Origin: Streptomyces sp. WAC05374
Lineage (GTDB): Bacteria > Actinomycetota > Actinomycetes > Streptomycetales > Streptomycetaceae
Direction: 5' to 3'
NCBI RefSeq assembly: GCF_004353505.1
Contig: NZ_SMNQ01000019.1
Coordinates: forward strand, 59,219 to 123,218
DNA length: 64,000 nt
A program made the position numbers and the translations under genes. This document shows positions 44,318-53,357 of the stretch, piece by piece (positions within the stretch are counted from its first letter, which is position 1; each line of letters opens with the position of its first letter). The notes under the pieces are model-generated. The model was not told where the DNA came from. It made no database searches and saw nothing but the letters and a program-made list of their open reading frames with translations.

Positions 44318-45166
44318 ATGGGACGCCACCGGAAGAAGCGGGCCGTCGTACCCGTACGCACCGGCCTGCTCGGCGCCTCCGCCGCCATGGCGGTCGGCGC
44401 CGTCGCCGTCGCCTCCGGCCTGCTGCCCGGCGGGGACACCTTCACCATCGGCGGCAGCGGCTCGAACGAGCGGGTGCACGCGGGCGACTCGCCCGACCTG
44501 AACACCCAGGGCGGCTCCAGCGCCACGCCGGAGCGCCCCTCCACCGCCGCGAGCCGGAGCGCCGAGCGCACCCTCGCGCCGTCCAAGGCCCCCTCGCCGA
44601 CCCCGTCCAAGCCGGCCTCCTCCGCGCCGCCGAAGAAGACCGAGGCCCCGGCGCCCAAGAAGACGGCCACCCCGCGCGCCACGCCCGCACCGGAGCGGAC
44701 CCCCGAGCGCCCCAAGGCCCCCTCGGTCCCGGTCCCGGTCACGCCCTCCGTCCCGTCCTCGGCCGCTGCCGCCGCCGACACCGGCCGGGAGGCGGCCGCC
44801 GAGGCCGCGGTGCTCAGCCTGGTCAACGCCGAGCGCGCCAAGGTCGGCTGCAGCCCGGTCCAGGCCTCCCGCGGCCTCGCGGCACTGGCCGGCGCGTACA
44901 GCGAGGACATGGCCGCACGCGGCTTCTTCTCGCACACCGACCCCGACGGCGCCTCCCCCTGGGACCGCGCCGCCAAGGCGGGCGTCCAGGGCCTGGCCGC
45001 CGAGAACATCGCCCGCGGCCAGGCGGACGCCCAGGCCGTGATGGAGTCCTGGATGAACAGCGACGGCCACCGCGCCAACATCCTCAACTGCGACTACACC
45101 CGTCTCGGCGTAGGCGTCCACTTCGCCGACGGCGGCCCCTGGTGGACCCAGAACTTCGGCTTCTAG
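44318..45166 (+). CDS. Exported CAP (SCP/PR1) domain protein
   Basis: 282-aa secreted or surface protein. Basic start RHRKKRAVV then hydrophobic segment about 14-37 (signal or anchor), a Ser/Pro/Thr/Lys linker (about 50-150), then the CAP domain: LSLVNAERAKVGCSPV, LAALAGAYSEDMAARGFFSHTDPDG, AENIARGQADAQAVMESWMNSDGHRANILNCDYTRLGVGVH and the end WWTQNFGF. Conserved His and Glu of the CAP cavity are present. Role unknown; CAP proteins bind lipids or act in cell-wall contexts. Confidence 0.92.
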   Translation: MGRHRKKRAVVPVRTGLLGASAAMAVGAVAVASGLLPGGDTFTIGGSGSNERVHAGDSPDLNTQGGSSATPERPSTAASRSAERTLAPSKAPSPTPSKPASSAPPKKTEAPAPKKTATPRATPAPERTPERPKAPSVPVPVTPSVPSSAAAAADTGREAAAEAAVLSLVNAERAKVGCSPVQASRGLAALAGAYSEDMAARGFFSHTDPDGASPWDRAAKAGVQGLAAENIARGQADAQAVMESWMNSDGHRANILNCDYTRLGVGVHFADGGPWWTQNFGF

Positions 45167-45275
45167 CACCGGCCGGAGCGCCCATGCGTGGCGCTTGCGA
45201 TCACGAACCGAGCGCCCGCCGCCGACGATGACCTGAACCGCCCCGCGGCGGCCGGCCCGCACCCGGGCGGCGGGG

Positions 45276-45503
45276 TCACGCGAACGGCGACATGCCCTTG
45301 CTTTCGAGGTGCGCGAGCAACGCGTCGAGGCATGCGTCCGCCGTGCCCAGATCGGCGCGGAAGAAGGAGTCCTCACCGAGCGGTCCACCGCTGACGATGA
45401 CCATCCATGCCTTCCTGTGCTCTCTCATGCGGTCACCGTCGACCTTGAACACGGTCGTGACCCCGCGTTCGGCCAGCCACTCCATCAGCTCGAGCATGTC
45501 CAT
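45276..45503 (-). CDS. Conserved hypothetical small protein
   Basis: 75 aa from ATG 45503, chosen because GGGAGG lies 7 nt upstream. MDMLELMEWLAERGVTTVFKVDGDR then KAWMVIVSGGPLGEDSFFRADLGTADACLDALLAHL. The pattern suggests a small alpha/beta fold. Function unknown. Divergent from the HxlR gene (104 nt apart). Confidence 0.75.
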   Translation of the reverse strand: MDMLELMEWLAERGVTTVFKVDGDRMREHRKAWMVIVSGGPLGEDSFFRADLGTADACLDALLAHLESKGMSPFA

Positions 45504-45607
45504 GTGCACCCCTCCCGGGAAAGATTGTCGCCCGGGCGGGAGCCCCATGCGCTGACGGCTGTTGGCGGGGCTGAACCGCCCCGCGGCCGCGCAGTAGGCT
45601 GGCCGGC

Positions 45608-46000
45608 ATGGATGAGCGGGTGCCGTTCGATGTGTTTTCGCGGCTGTGCCCGTCGCGCGGGACGCTGGAGCATGTGACGGGCAGGTGGGGCAGCCTGACC
45701 CTGGGGGCGCTGTACGAGGGCGGCGGGGCGCGCTTCAACGAGTTGCGGCGGCGCGTGGACGGGGTGAGCGACAAGATGCTCGCCCAGACGCTGCACGCCC
45801 TGGAGCGGGACGGGCTGGTGCACCGCGAGGCGCGGCCGACGAACCCGCCGCGGGTCGACTACGGGCTGACGCCGCTCGGGCGGGAGGTCGCCGAGCGGCT
45901 CCTCGGGCTGATTGATCTGGTCGAGGGGCGGATGCCGGAGGTCCTGGCGGCCCGGGAGCGTTACGACGGCGTGAGCGGCGAGACGCGCGGCGGGCGCTGA
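45608..46000 (+). CDS. HxlR-family winged-helix regulator
   Basis: 130 aa. Winged helix typical of HxlR/DUF24: GTLEHVTGRWGSLTLGALYEGGGARFNELRRRVDGVSDKMLAQTLHALERDGLVHREA, then YGLTPLGREVAERL. It has the N-terminal Cys14 often used for redox or electrophile sensing in this family. Target unknown; the divergent small gene is a candidate. Its 3' end overlaps mutM by 40 nt tail to tail. Confidence 0.9.
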   Translation: MDERVPFDVFSRLCPSRGTLEHVTGRWGSLTLGALYEGGGARFNELRRRVDGVSDKMLAQTLHALERDGLVHREARPTNPPRVDYGLTPLGREVAERLLGLIDLVEGRMPEVLAARERYDGVSGETRGGR

Positions 46001-46833
46001 CAGCGCGGGCAGTAGTAGCTGGAGCGGTTCATCCAGGGGCGGCGGCGTATCGGGGTGCCGCACCGGCGGCAGGGCTCGCCCTCGCGGCCGTAGGCGTCCA
46101 GGGAGCGGTCGAAGTACCCGGACTCGCCGTTGACGTTGACGTACAGGCTGTCGAAGCTGGTGCCGCCGACCGCGAGGGCGGCCGTCATCACGTCCCGTAC
46201 GTGGCCGAGCAGCTCGGCGGACCGGGGACGGGTGAGCGTCGCGGTGGGGCGGTCGTAGTGGAGGCGGGAGCGCCACAGCGCCTCGTCCGCGTAGATGTTG
46301 CCGACGCCGCTGATCAGCGACTGGTCCAGCAGCGCGCGCTTGATCGTCGTACGGCGCAGGCGCAGCGCGATGTGAAAGGCGTCGTCGTCGAATCCGGGGT
46401 CGAGCGGGTCGCGGGCGATGTGGGCGATCGGCAGGGGCAGCCCGTCGGGGGTGTTCTCGTGGAGCGAGAGCCCGCCGAAGGTGCGCTGGTCGACGAAGCG
46501 CAGTTCGGTGCCGAGGTCGTCGTCGAACCGGATGCGGACGCGCAGGTGCTTCTCGTCCGGCGCGGCCTCCGGCTGCACCAGGAGCTGGCCGCTCATGCCC
46601 AGGTGTCCGAGCACGGACGCGTCGGTGTCCGCCAGCGGCAGCCACAGGTACTTGCCGCGGCGCCGCGCGACGCCGACCTGGTGGCCCTTGAGCCGGGCGG
46701 CGAAGTCCTCGCCGCCCGCGAGATGCCGCCGTACGGCACGCGGGTGCAGGACCTGGACGTCGGCGACGGTCCGGCCGCTGACCCAGCGCTCCAGGCCGCG
46801 CCGTACGACTTCGACCTCGGGCAGCTCGGGCAC
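45961..46833 (-). CDS. mutM: Formamidopyrimidine-DNA glycosylase (Fpg/MutM)
   Basis: Base excision repair enzyme removing 8-oxoguanine and formamidopyrimidines. Start GTG 46833 puts Pro2 (PELPEVE) at the mature N-terminus, required as the Schiff-base nucleophile; the 46845 start would bury it. 290 aa. Catalytic Glu3, helix-two-turn-helix, and C-terminal zinc finger CRRCG-x16-CPRCQ. Follows rnc by 75 nt. Confidence 0.96.
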   Translation of the reverse strand: MPELPEVEVVRRGLERWVSGRTVADVQVLHPRAVRRHLAGGEDFAARLKGHQVGVARRRGKYLWLPLADTDASVLGHLGMSGQLLVQPEAAPDEKHLRVRIRFDDDLGTELRFVDQRTFGGLSLHENTPDGLPLPIAHIARDPLDPGFDDDAFHIALRLRRTTIKRALLDQSLISGVGNIYADEALWRSRLHYDRPTATLTRPRSAELLGHVRDVMTAALAVGGTSFDSLYVNVNGESGYFDRSLDAYGREGEPCRRCGTPIRRRPWMNRSSYYCPRCQRPPRVSPLTPS

Positions 46834-46908
46834 GGGGTTCCTCAAGAGGGTGTCGGTGGATGGGAAAACCCCGCCGCACCGGGGTGCGACGGGGTGGAAG
46901 CGAACAGC

Positions 46909-47793
46909 TCAGGCCGTGGCCTGGGAGGCTTCGGTGGCCGAAGAGGGGTCGGCGGCCTCTTCAGCTCCGGGGCCGGCGCCGTTGCCGGCTGCCGTGCCGG
47001 TGTCCGAGCCGGACTCGGCAGCGGCCTTCGCCGCCGCCTCCCGCTCGTCCGCGGCGGCCCGGATGGCCCGCCAGGCGGACTCCGCCGCCTGCTGCTCCGC
47101 TTCCTTCTTGCTGCGGCCGGTGCCGGTGCCGTACGAGACACCACCGACGCGGGCAGCAGCAGTGAAGGTCTTCTCGTGGTCCGGTCCGGTCTCGGTGACC
47201 AGGTACTCCGGAACGCCAAGGCCCTCGGCCGCGGTCAGCTCCTGGAGACTGGTCTTCCAGTCCAGGCCGGCGCCGAGGTTCGAGGACTTCTCGATCAGCG
47301 GGTCGAAGAGCCGGTGCACCAGCTCGGACGCCGCTTCGAGGCCCTGGTCGAGGTAGACAGCGCCGATCACCGCTTCCAGGGTGTCGGCGAGGATGGACGC
47401 CTTGTCCCGGCCCCCGGTGCCCTCTTCGCCCCGGCCGAGCCGGATGAAGGAGCCCAGGTCGAGGCCGCGGCCGACCTCCGCCAGCGCACGCGAATTGACC
47501 ACCGCGGCCCGCAGCTTGGCAAGCTGGCCCTCGGGCAGGTCGGGGTGGGTGCGGTACAGCGTGTCCGTGACCACCAGGCCGAGCACCGAGTCCCCGAGGA
47601 ACTCCAGCCGCTCGTTGGTGGGAAGGCCGCCGTTCTCGTACGCGTACGAACGGTGGGTCAGCGCACGCACCAGAAGGGCGGACTCGAGGTGGTACCCGAG
47701 CCGCCCTTCCAGAAGCGTGTGGGACGAGGCCGTGTTCTCCGCCTGCTTCTTGGCGTCATCCGCCGTTTTGTGGCTAGACACGGTGCCTCTCAC
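46909..47793 (-). CDS. rnc: Ribonuclease III (AbsB)
   Basis: Double-strand RNA endonuclease, in S. coelicolor known as AbsB, a global regulator of antibiotic synthesis. 294 aa from GTG 47793 (or GTG 47781). Catalytic signature ERLEFLGDS at 61-69 and EAVIGAVYLDQG; dsRNA-binding domain about 185-250 (GRSKKEAEQQAAESAWRAI). A Glu/Ala/Gly tail follows. Overlap-close to rpmF (8 nt) and in the yceD-rpmF-rnc-mutM order. Confidence 0.96.
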   Translation of the reverse strand: MRGTVSSHKTADDAKKQAENTASSHTLLEGRLGYHLESALLVRALTHRSYAYENGGLPTNERLEFLGDSVLGLVVTDTLYRTHPDLPEGQLAKLRAAVVNSRALAEVGRGLDLGSFIRLGRGEEGTGGRDKASILADTLEAVIGAVYLDQGLEAASELVHRLFDPLIEKSSNLGAGLDWKTSLQELTAAEGLGVPEYLVTETGPDHEKTFTAAARVGGVSYGTGTGRSKKEAEQQAAESAWRAIRAAADEREAAAKAAAESGSDTGTAAGNGAGPGAEEAADPSSATEASQATA

Positions 47794-47801
47794 CAGCCCG
47801 C

Positions 47802-47975
47802 TCAGACCGAGAGGACCTGGCGCTTGTTGTACGTGCCGCAGCTCGGGCACGCGATGTGCTGCTGCTTCGGCTCCTGGCAACGCTCGCACGAAACCAGGGT
47901 GGGGACCGCAGCCTTCCACTGCGACCGGCGGTGGCGCGTGTTGCTGCGCGACATCTTCCGCTTCGGAACAGCCAC
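47802..47975 (-). CDS. rpmF: 50S ribosomal protein L32
   Basis: 57 aa, too short to stand out as a long open frame; translated directly: VAVPKRKMSRSNTRHRRSQW, then a zinc-binding four-Cys set C30, C33, C43, C46 (CERC, CPSC) and end KRQVLSV. GTG start 47975 with GGAG 8 nt upstream inside the yceD end. The four-Cys form indicates the zinc-dependent (non-alternative) version. Confidence 0.97.
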   Translation of the reverse strand: MAVPKRKMSRSNTRHRRSQWKAAVPTLVSCERCQEPKQQHIACPSCGTYNKRQVLSV

Positions 47976-47977
47976 GG

Positions 47978-48616
47978 CTACTTCTCCTGCTTCTCGTCGA
48001 CGCCCGCTTCGGCGCCGCTCATGTTGTCCTTCTCACCGGTTCCGAGTGAATCGGCGAGTCCCTGCAGTGCCGCCCAACGGATGTCGACGGCGTCGTGGTG
48101 GTGGTCCGGGTCGTCGTTCAGGCTGATCCCGCAGTCGGGACACAGTCCTGCACAGTCCTCCCGGCACACCGGCTGCATCGGCAGTGACAGCACCACCGCG
48201 TCACGCAGCACGGGCTCGAGGTCGAACATGCCGTCCTCGAGGGGGGTCATGTCCTCGTCGTCCTCGGCATCGTCGTCCGCGGCCGCCTTGCGGTGGCCCC
48301 GGTCGTCGGTGTCGGGGTACGAGAACATCTCCTGGAAGTCCGCCGCGACATCCTGGCGCAGCGGCTCCAGACACCTTACGCACTCCCCCTCGGCCGACGC
48401 ACGGGCGGTGCCTGTGACAAGCACCCCTTCCATGACCGACTCGAGGCGGAGGTCCAGCTCGACGGGCGAGCCCTGGGGTACGCCGATGACTCCGTCGATG
48501 CCGAGGTCCGCGGGGGCCTCCACCGTGCGGGAGATCCGCTGGAGGGCACCGGGACGCCGGCCCAGCTCGTGCGTGTCGAACACGAGGGGGTTGCGGTGGT
48601 CGAGGCGCGTACTCAG
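47978..48616 (-). CDS. yceD: DUF177/YceD family protein (23S rRNA accumulation), probable CTG start
   Basis: Homologue of YceD, linked to large-subunit rRNA synthesis and nearly always beside rpmF. 212 aa from CTG 48616 (LSTRLDHRNPLVFDTHELGRRPG): AGGAAG lies 4 nt upstream and the family start falls here, while no ATG, GTG or TTG exists nearby in frame; the next, GTG 48583, has no ribosome-binding site. Zinc-like pairs CVRC and CREDCAGLCPDCG are typical. Confidence 0.82.
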   Translation of the reverse strand: MSTRLDHRNPLVFDTHELGRRPGALQRISRTVEAPADLGIDGVIGVPQGSPVELDLRLESVMEGVLVTGTARASAEGECVRCLEPLRQDVAADFQEMFSYPDTDDRGHRKAAADDDAEDDEDMTPLEDGMFDLEPVLRDAVVLSLPMQPVCREDCAGLCPDCGISLNDDPDHHHDAVDIRWAALQGLADSLGTGEKDNMSGAEAGVDEKQEK

Positions 48617-48755
48617 GGCTCTTCCTGCTTTCGGAATCGTTCGGGGCGGCCCGGCGTCACCTTCTGGGCCGACGCGGGCACGCGAGATCGCGGACGTACT
48701 CGCGACCGAAGAGCCAGGATACTGGACGCTTCGCTCACAGCCCAATCCGGGCCGG

Positions 48756-49907
48756 TCAGTGACCCTGGCCGGACCCGTGCCCCTGCTCGTACTGCCGGAG
48801 CTGGTCCAGGTCGATCATGCTCGTGTCGAAGAAGCTGGTCTCGTCGAGCGCGGCGGCCGGGGGCTGGGTCGGCTGCGGCGGTTCGTAGGCGTACTGCTGG
48901 CCGTAGCCCTGGCTCTGGCCCTGGTCGTAGCCCTGGTAGGCGTACGGGTCCGGCTGGTAGGTGGGCACGGCGTAAGCCGCTCCGGTGGAGCCGGTGCTCG
49001 CACCGGGGTAGGCGTCCTGCTGAGGGGGCTGGTGGGGCTGCGGCGGCTGGTGGGGCTGGTACGCGTACGGGTCGGGCTGCTGCTGGGCCGGGATGTGCGC
49101 GGCGGCGCTCTGCCGGCCGGGCTCCGGGTCGGCCAGCTCGGCGAGGCCCGCCAGGTAGTCGGCGTCGCTGGTGTGCTGCCGGGTGCCGCCCGCCGCGTCC
49201 TGGGCGGCCATGTGGGCGCCGAGGTCGTCCGTGGCGATCCGGCCGTGCAGCTTCTGGCGGCCGCGCCCGACCGCCTCCAGGGTCTTGGTCAGCACGGCCT
49301 CGAAGGCGCTGATCTTCGCGTCGACGTACTCGTCGGCACGCCGGACCAGGGTCTGCGGGTCGGCGCTGTACTCGGGGGCGTCCTCGTCGGCGTACCCCTG
49401 CTCGTCCAGGCCGGGGCCCCGGCCGAGCAGCTTCTCGCGGCCGCGGTCCACCGAGCCGATGGTCTTGGTGAGGACGACCTCGAAGTTGGCGAGCTTGGAG
49501 TCGACGTAGTCGTCGGCCTCGGCGCGGATCTCCTCGGCCTCCCGGCGGGCCTCGGCGAGGATGCGGTCGGCCTCCTCCTGGGACTGGCGGGCGACCTGGG
49601 TGTCGGAGATCAGCGAGCCGCGTTCGGCGTGGGCGGCCTCGATGATCCGCTCGGCCTCCTGGCGGGCCTGCTCGACGAGCTGCTCACGGCCGCCGATCAG
49701 CTCCTGGGCCTGGGCGAGCGAACCGGGCAGGGCCTGGCGCAGCTCGTCGAGCATCGCGAGCAGCTCGGCCCGGTTGACCACGCAGGAGGCCGACATGGGC
49801 ATGGAACGGGCGCTCGCGACCGTCTGGACGATCTCGTCGAGCTTCTTCTGCACGTCCACCGTGTGCTCGCCACTTCCTACAGCCGGGTTTTTGGAGACGG
49901 ACGGCAC
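48756..49907 (-). CDS. SepIVA/DivIVA-like coiled-coil cell division protein
   Basis: 383 aa (GTG 49907) or 367 aa (GTG 49859, VDVQKKLDEIV, the family start). Core of DivIVA-like coiled coil: AQELIGGREQLVEQARQEAERIIEAAHAERG (about 70-110), ILAEARREAEEIRAEADDYVDSKLANFE, and a repeated DxYVDxKxxxFExVLTKTxxxVxRGRxKLxG unit (about 131-160 and 190-222). The C-terminal 140 residues are Gln/Pro/Tyr-rich and disordered (PDPYAYQPHQPPQ). Mycobacterial SepIVA lies in the same neighbourhood (coaD), supporting a septum or elongation role. Confidence 0.85.
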   Translation of the reverse strand: MPSVSKNPAVGSGEHTVDVQKKLDEIVQTVASARSMPMSASCVVNRAELLAMLDELRQALPGSLAQAQELIGGREQLVEQARQEAERIIEAAHAERGSLISDTQVARQSQEEADRILAEARREAEEIRAEADDYVDSKLANFEVVLTKTIGSVDRGREKLLGRGPGLDEQGYADEDAPEYSADPQTLVRRADEYVDAKISAFEAVLTKTLEAVGRGRQKLHGRIATDDLGAHMAAQDAAGGTRQHTSDADYLAGLAELADPEPGRQSAAAHIPAQQQPDPYAYQPHQPPQPHQPPQQDAYPGASTGSTGAAYAVPTYQPDPYAYQGYDQGQSQGYGQQYAYEPPQPTQPPAAALDETSFFDTSMIDLDQLRQYEQGHGSGQGH

Positions 49908-49961
49908 GACTGTAAGGCCAGTGGGTCCCGCCCGGACACCGGGTGACGGACTGTCAGTCGG

Positions 49962-50471
49962 TCACTTCTCGCCGAGGCGCCGCACGAGCGCCTCGTGGAC
50001 CACGGGCGGCAGGAGGTGGGAGACGTCACCGCCCCAGGCGGCGACCTCCTTGACCAGGGAGGAGGACAGGAAGCTGTACGTGGGATTGGTGGGGACGAAG
50101 AGGGTCTCGACGCCGGACAGGCCGTTGTTCATCTGGGCCATCTGGAGCTCGTAGTCGAAGTCGCTGACGGCGCGCAGCCCCTTCACGATGGCGGGGATGT
50201 CGCGCTCCTTGCAGAAGTCGACCAGCAGCCCGTGGTGGGACTCCACCTTCACGTTGCCGTAGTCACCGGTGACCTGGCGGATGAGGTCCATCCGCTCCTC
50301 GACGGTGAACAGGCCCTTCTTGGACTGATTGATCATCACCGCGACGTGGACGACGTCGTACAGCTTGGAGGCCCGGGCGATGATGTCGAGGTGTCCGTTG
50401 GTGATGGGGTCGAACGACCCCGGACAGACTGCGCGGCGCAACTGAAGTCCCTCGCTCTCCGAACCGGTCAT
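49962..50471 (-). CDS. coaD: Phosphopantetheine adenylyltransferase
   Basis: Fourth step of coenzyme A synthesis. Start ATG 50471 gives 169 aa: AVCPGSFDPITNGHLDII contains the T/HIGH-like site (TNGH), and NPTYSFLSSSLVKEVA the ISSTxVR-like end. Overlaps rsmD by 4 nt (ATGA). Usual rsmD-coaD pair. Confidence 0.97.
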   Translation of the reverse strand: MTGSESEGLQLRRAVCPGSFDPITNGHLDIIARASKLYDVVHVAVMINQSKKGLFTVEERMDLIRQVTGDYGNVKVESHHGLLVDFCKERDIPAIVKGLRAVSDFDYELQMAQMNNGLSGVETLFVPTNPTYSFLSSSLVKEVAAWGGDVSHLLPPVVHEALVRRLGEK

Positions 50472-51052
50472 CGTGCGTCTTCGCACGTAGAGGCGGCGCG
50501 ACCGTACCAAAACGTTCCCTCGCCGTAGCGACGGGCCCGTAGCGGTTCGAAACCGTCCGGCCAGGTGAATTCCCCGCCCCTGGTGCTGCGCTCCACGGTG
50601 ACGAGCGCATCGTCGGCGAGCCAGCCTTTGGTGCGGAGTGTGAGGAGGATCTCGCCAAGATCGTCGTCGGAGACGGCGTAGGGCGGGTCCAGGAAGACGA
50701 CGTCGTACGGGTCGGCGGGCGGCGCACTTGTCACGATCTGTTCGGCTTTGCCGGTGCGGACCTCGGCGCCGGGCAGGCCCAGGCCGCGGACGTTGTCGCG
50801 CACCGTGCGGGCGGCCCGCTGGTCGGCCTCGACGAGCAGGGCGTGGGAGGCACCCCGGGAGAGCGCCTCCAGGCCCACGGCGCCGGACCCGGCGTACAGG
50901 TCGGCGATCCGGATGCCGTCGAGCGTCCCGAGGAGCGCCTCCCAGGTGGAGAACAGCCCCTCCCGTGCCCGGTCGGAGGTGGGGCGGGTGCCGTTGCCCG
51001 GCGGCACGGCCAGGCGGCGTCCGCCGGCCGCACCGGCGATCACGCGGGTCAT
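50468..51052 (-). CDS. rsmD: 16S rRNA (guanine966-N2)-methyltransferase RsmD
   Basis: 194 aa; RPTSDRAREGLFSTWE, motif I LYAGSGAVGLEALSRGA, catalytic FLDPPYA. Acts on assembled 30S subunits. Overlaps coaD. 69 nt downstream of recG. Confidence 0.96.
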   Translation of the reverse strand: MTRVIAGAAGGRRLAVPPGNGTRPTSDRAREGLFSTWEALLGTLDGIRIADLYAGSGAVGLEALSRGASHALLVEADQRAARTVRDNVRGLGLPGAEVRTGKAEQIVTSAPPADPYDVVFLDPPYAVSDDDLGEILLTLRTKGWLADDALVTVERSTRGGEFTWPDGFEPLRARRYGEGTFWYGRAASTCEDAR

Positions 51053-51121
51053 CTGAGGTCCTTAGCCGTCCTGTGAATGCTGGTGACTCCACGATATGGG
51101 CTCGGTGAGGTTGTGCACCGC

Positions 51122-53302
51122 TCAGCCCTTCTCCAGGTACCGCTCGCGCTCCTTGTCGAGCAGGGCGTCGAGCGCGGTGCGCAGCTCCGGGAGGCGCTCC
51201 AGCTCGGGGTCCGCGGCGACGACGGCCATGGCCTCCTCGCGGGCGGCCGCGATGACCTCCTCGTCGTCGATGACGGCGAGCATGCGGAGGCTGGAGCGCA
51301 CACCGGACTGGGCCTGGCCGAGCACATCGCCCTCGCGGCGCTGTTCGAGGTCGATGCGGGAGAGCTCGAAGCCGTTGAGGGTGGAGGCGACGGCGGTGAG
51401 CCGCTGGCGGGCGGGGCTCGCCTCGGGCATCTCGGTGACCAGCAGGCACAGGCCCGGGGCGGAGCCCCGGCCCACGCGGCCGCGGAGCTGGTGGAGCTGG
51501 GAGACGCCGAAACGGTCCGCGTCCATGATCACCATGGCGGTGGCGTTGGGGACGTTGACGCCGACCTCGATGACCGTCGTGGCGACCAGGACGTCGGCGT
51601 CACCGGCGGCGAAGCGGCGCATCACGGCGTCCTTGTCGTCAGGGGCCATCCTGCCGTGCAGCACCTCGACGCGCAGGCCGGCGAGGGGGCCCTTGGCGAG
51701 CTGGTCGGCGACGTCCAGGACGGCGAGCGGGGGCCGCTTCTCGGCCTCGTCCTCCCGCGACTTCTTCTTCGGCTGGTCCTCGTCGTCACCGATGCGGGGG
51801 CAGACCACGTACGCCTGGTGACCGTTCTCGACCTCCTCGCGGACGCGCTCCCAGGCGCGCGCCAGGAAGTGCGGCTTGTCGGCGGCCGGGACGACATGGC
51901 TGGCGATGGGCGAGCGACCGGCGGGGAGCTGGTCCAGGACGGAGGTCTCCAGGTCGCCGAAGACGGTCATGGCGACCGTGCGCGGGATGGGCGTGGCGGT
52001 CATGACCAGCAGGTGGGGCGGCTGCTTGCCCTTGCCGCGCAGGGCGTCGCGCTGCTCGACGCCGAAGCGGTGCTGCTCGTCCACCACGACCAGGCCCAGG
52101 TCGTGGAACTGGACCTTGTCCTCGATCAGCGCGTGCGTGCCGATGACGATGCCGGCCTCGCCGGTGACCAGGTCGAGCAGGGCCTGGCGGCGGGCGGCGG
52201 CGCTCATGGAGCCGGTGAGCAGCACCACCTTGGTGGCGTGCTCGGCGCCGCCCAGCATGCCGCCCTCGGCCAGCTCGCCCATCATCTCGGTGATCGACCG
52301 GTGGTGCTGCTGGGCGAGGACCTCGGTGGGGGCGAGCATGGCGGCCTGGCCGCCCGCGTCGACGACGGCGAGCATCGCGCGCAGCGCCACCATGGTCTTT
52401 CCGCTGCCCACCTCGCCCTGGAGGAGGCGGTGCATGGGGTGCTCGGTGGCCAGGTCGTCGAAGATCTCCCCGGAAACCTTTTGCTGCCCCTCGGTGAGGG
52501 TGAAGGGGAGCTTGGCGTCGAAGGCGTCCAGCAGTCCGCCCGGCACCGGCCGGCGTGCCACGGCGGGCAGTTGGGTGTCGGCGTACCGCCGGCGGGCCAG
52601 CGCGACCTGGAGGACGAACGCCTCGTCCCACTTCAGCCGCTCCCGGGCGTCGGCGATGTCGGCCTTGGTGCGCGGGCGGTGGATCTTGCGCAGGGCGTCG
52701 GGGAGGCCGGTGAGGCCCCGCCCCTCGCGCAGCGCGGGCGGCAGCGGGTCGACGGCGTCCACCGCGCTGGGGAGCACCGCGTCGACCGCCTTGGCGATCT
52801 TCCAGGACTCCAGCTTGGTGGTGGCCGGGTAGATCGGGATGAGGGCCCCGGCCCAACTGTCCACGGCGCCCTCGCCGTCCTCGCCGCGCAGCAGCTCGTA
52901 GGCGGGGTGGGCGAGCTGGGTCTTGCGGTTGAAGACGGACACCTTGCCGGCGAACATCGCGCGCGTGCCCGGCAGCAGGTCCTTGTGCGGCTTGTGGACG
53001 CCCTTGCCGAAGAAGACCAGTTGCAGCCGTCCGCTGCCGTCGGTGATGGTCACCTCGAGCCGCTGGCCGCGCCCCTTGGCGCTGTTGAACGTCAGCACGC
53101 GCGCGTCCGCGACCCTGGCCACCACCGTGACGTGCTCGTCCAGCGGCAGGTCGGCGAGGGTGGTGAGCTCGCCGCGCTCCGCGTACCGCCGGGGGTAGTG
53201 GTGGAGCAGGTCACCGACGGTGTGCAGGTCGAGGTGCTCGGCCATCACCTTGGCGGTGGCGGCGCCGAGCTGCTTCTTCAGTGGTTCGTCGAGGGCTGGC
53301 AC
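51122..53302 (-). CDS. recG: ATP-dependent DNA helicase RecG
   Basis: Fork-reversing helicase. I use GTG 53302 (726 aa, VPALDEPLKKQLG), the family start; ATG 53311 and ATG 53332 are possible and the ribosome-binding evidence is weak. N-terminal wedge OB domain, Walker A LLQGEVGSGKTMVALRAML, DEQHRFG box, MTATPIPRT, GRVGRG and the C-terminal TRG motif region. The linker near KKKSREDEAEKRP is a Streptomyces insertion. Confidence 0.95.
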   Translation of the reverse strand: MPALDEPLKKQLGAATAKVMAEHLDLHTVGDLLHHYPRRYAERGELTTLADLPLDEHVTVVARVADARVLTFNSAKGRGQRLEVTITDGSGRLQLVFFGKGVHKPHKDLLPGTRAMFAGKVSVFNRKTQLAHPAYELLRGEDGEGAVDSWAGALIPIYPATTKLESWKIAKAVDAVLPSAVDAVDPLPPALREGRGLTGLPDALRKIHRPRTKADIADARERLKWDEAFVLQVALARRRYADTQLPAVARRPVPGGLLDAFDAKLPFTLTEGQQKVSGEIFDDLATEHPMHRLLQGEVGSGKTMVALRAMLAVVDAGGQAAMLAPTEVLAQQHHRSITEMMGELAEGGMLGGAEHATKVVLLTGSMSAAARRQALLDLVTGEAGIVIGTHALIEDKVQFHDLGLVVVDEQHRFGVEQRDALRGKGKQPPHLLVMTATPIPRTVAMTVFGDLETSVLDQLPAGRSPIASHVVPAADKPHFLARAWERVREEVENGHQAYVVCPRIGDDEDQPKKKSREDEAEKRPPLAVLDVADQLAKGPLAGLRVEVLHGRMAPDDKDAVMRRFAAGDADVLVATTVIEVGVNVPNATAMVIMDADRFGVSQLHQLRGRVGRGSAPGLCLLVTEMPEASPARQRLTAVASTLNGFELSRIDLEQRREGDVLGQAQSGVRSSLRMLAVIDDEEVIAAAREEAMAVVAADPELERLPELRTALDALLDKERERYLEKG

Positions 53303-53357
53303 GCCTCCCATTGCACACCACCGCACTGACATGCGGGGGTACCTGTGGACGGACGCG

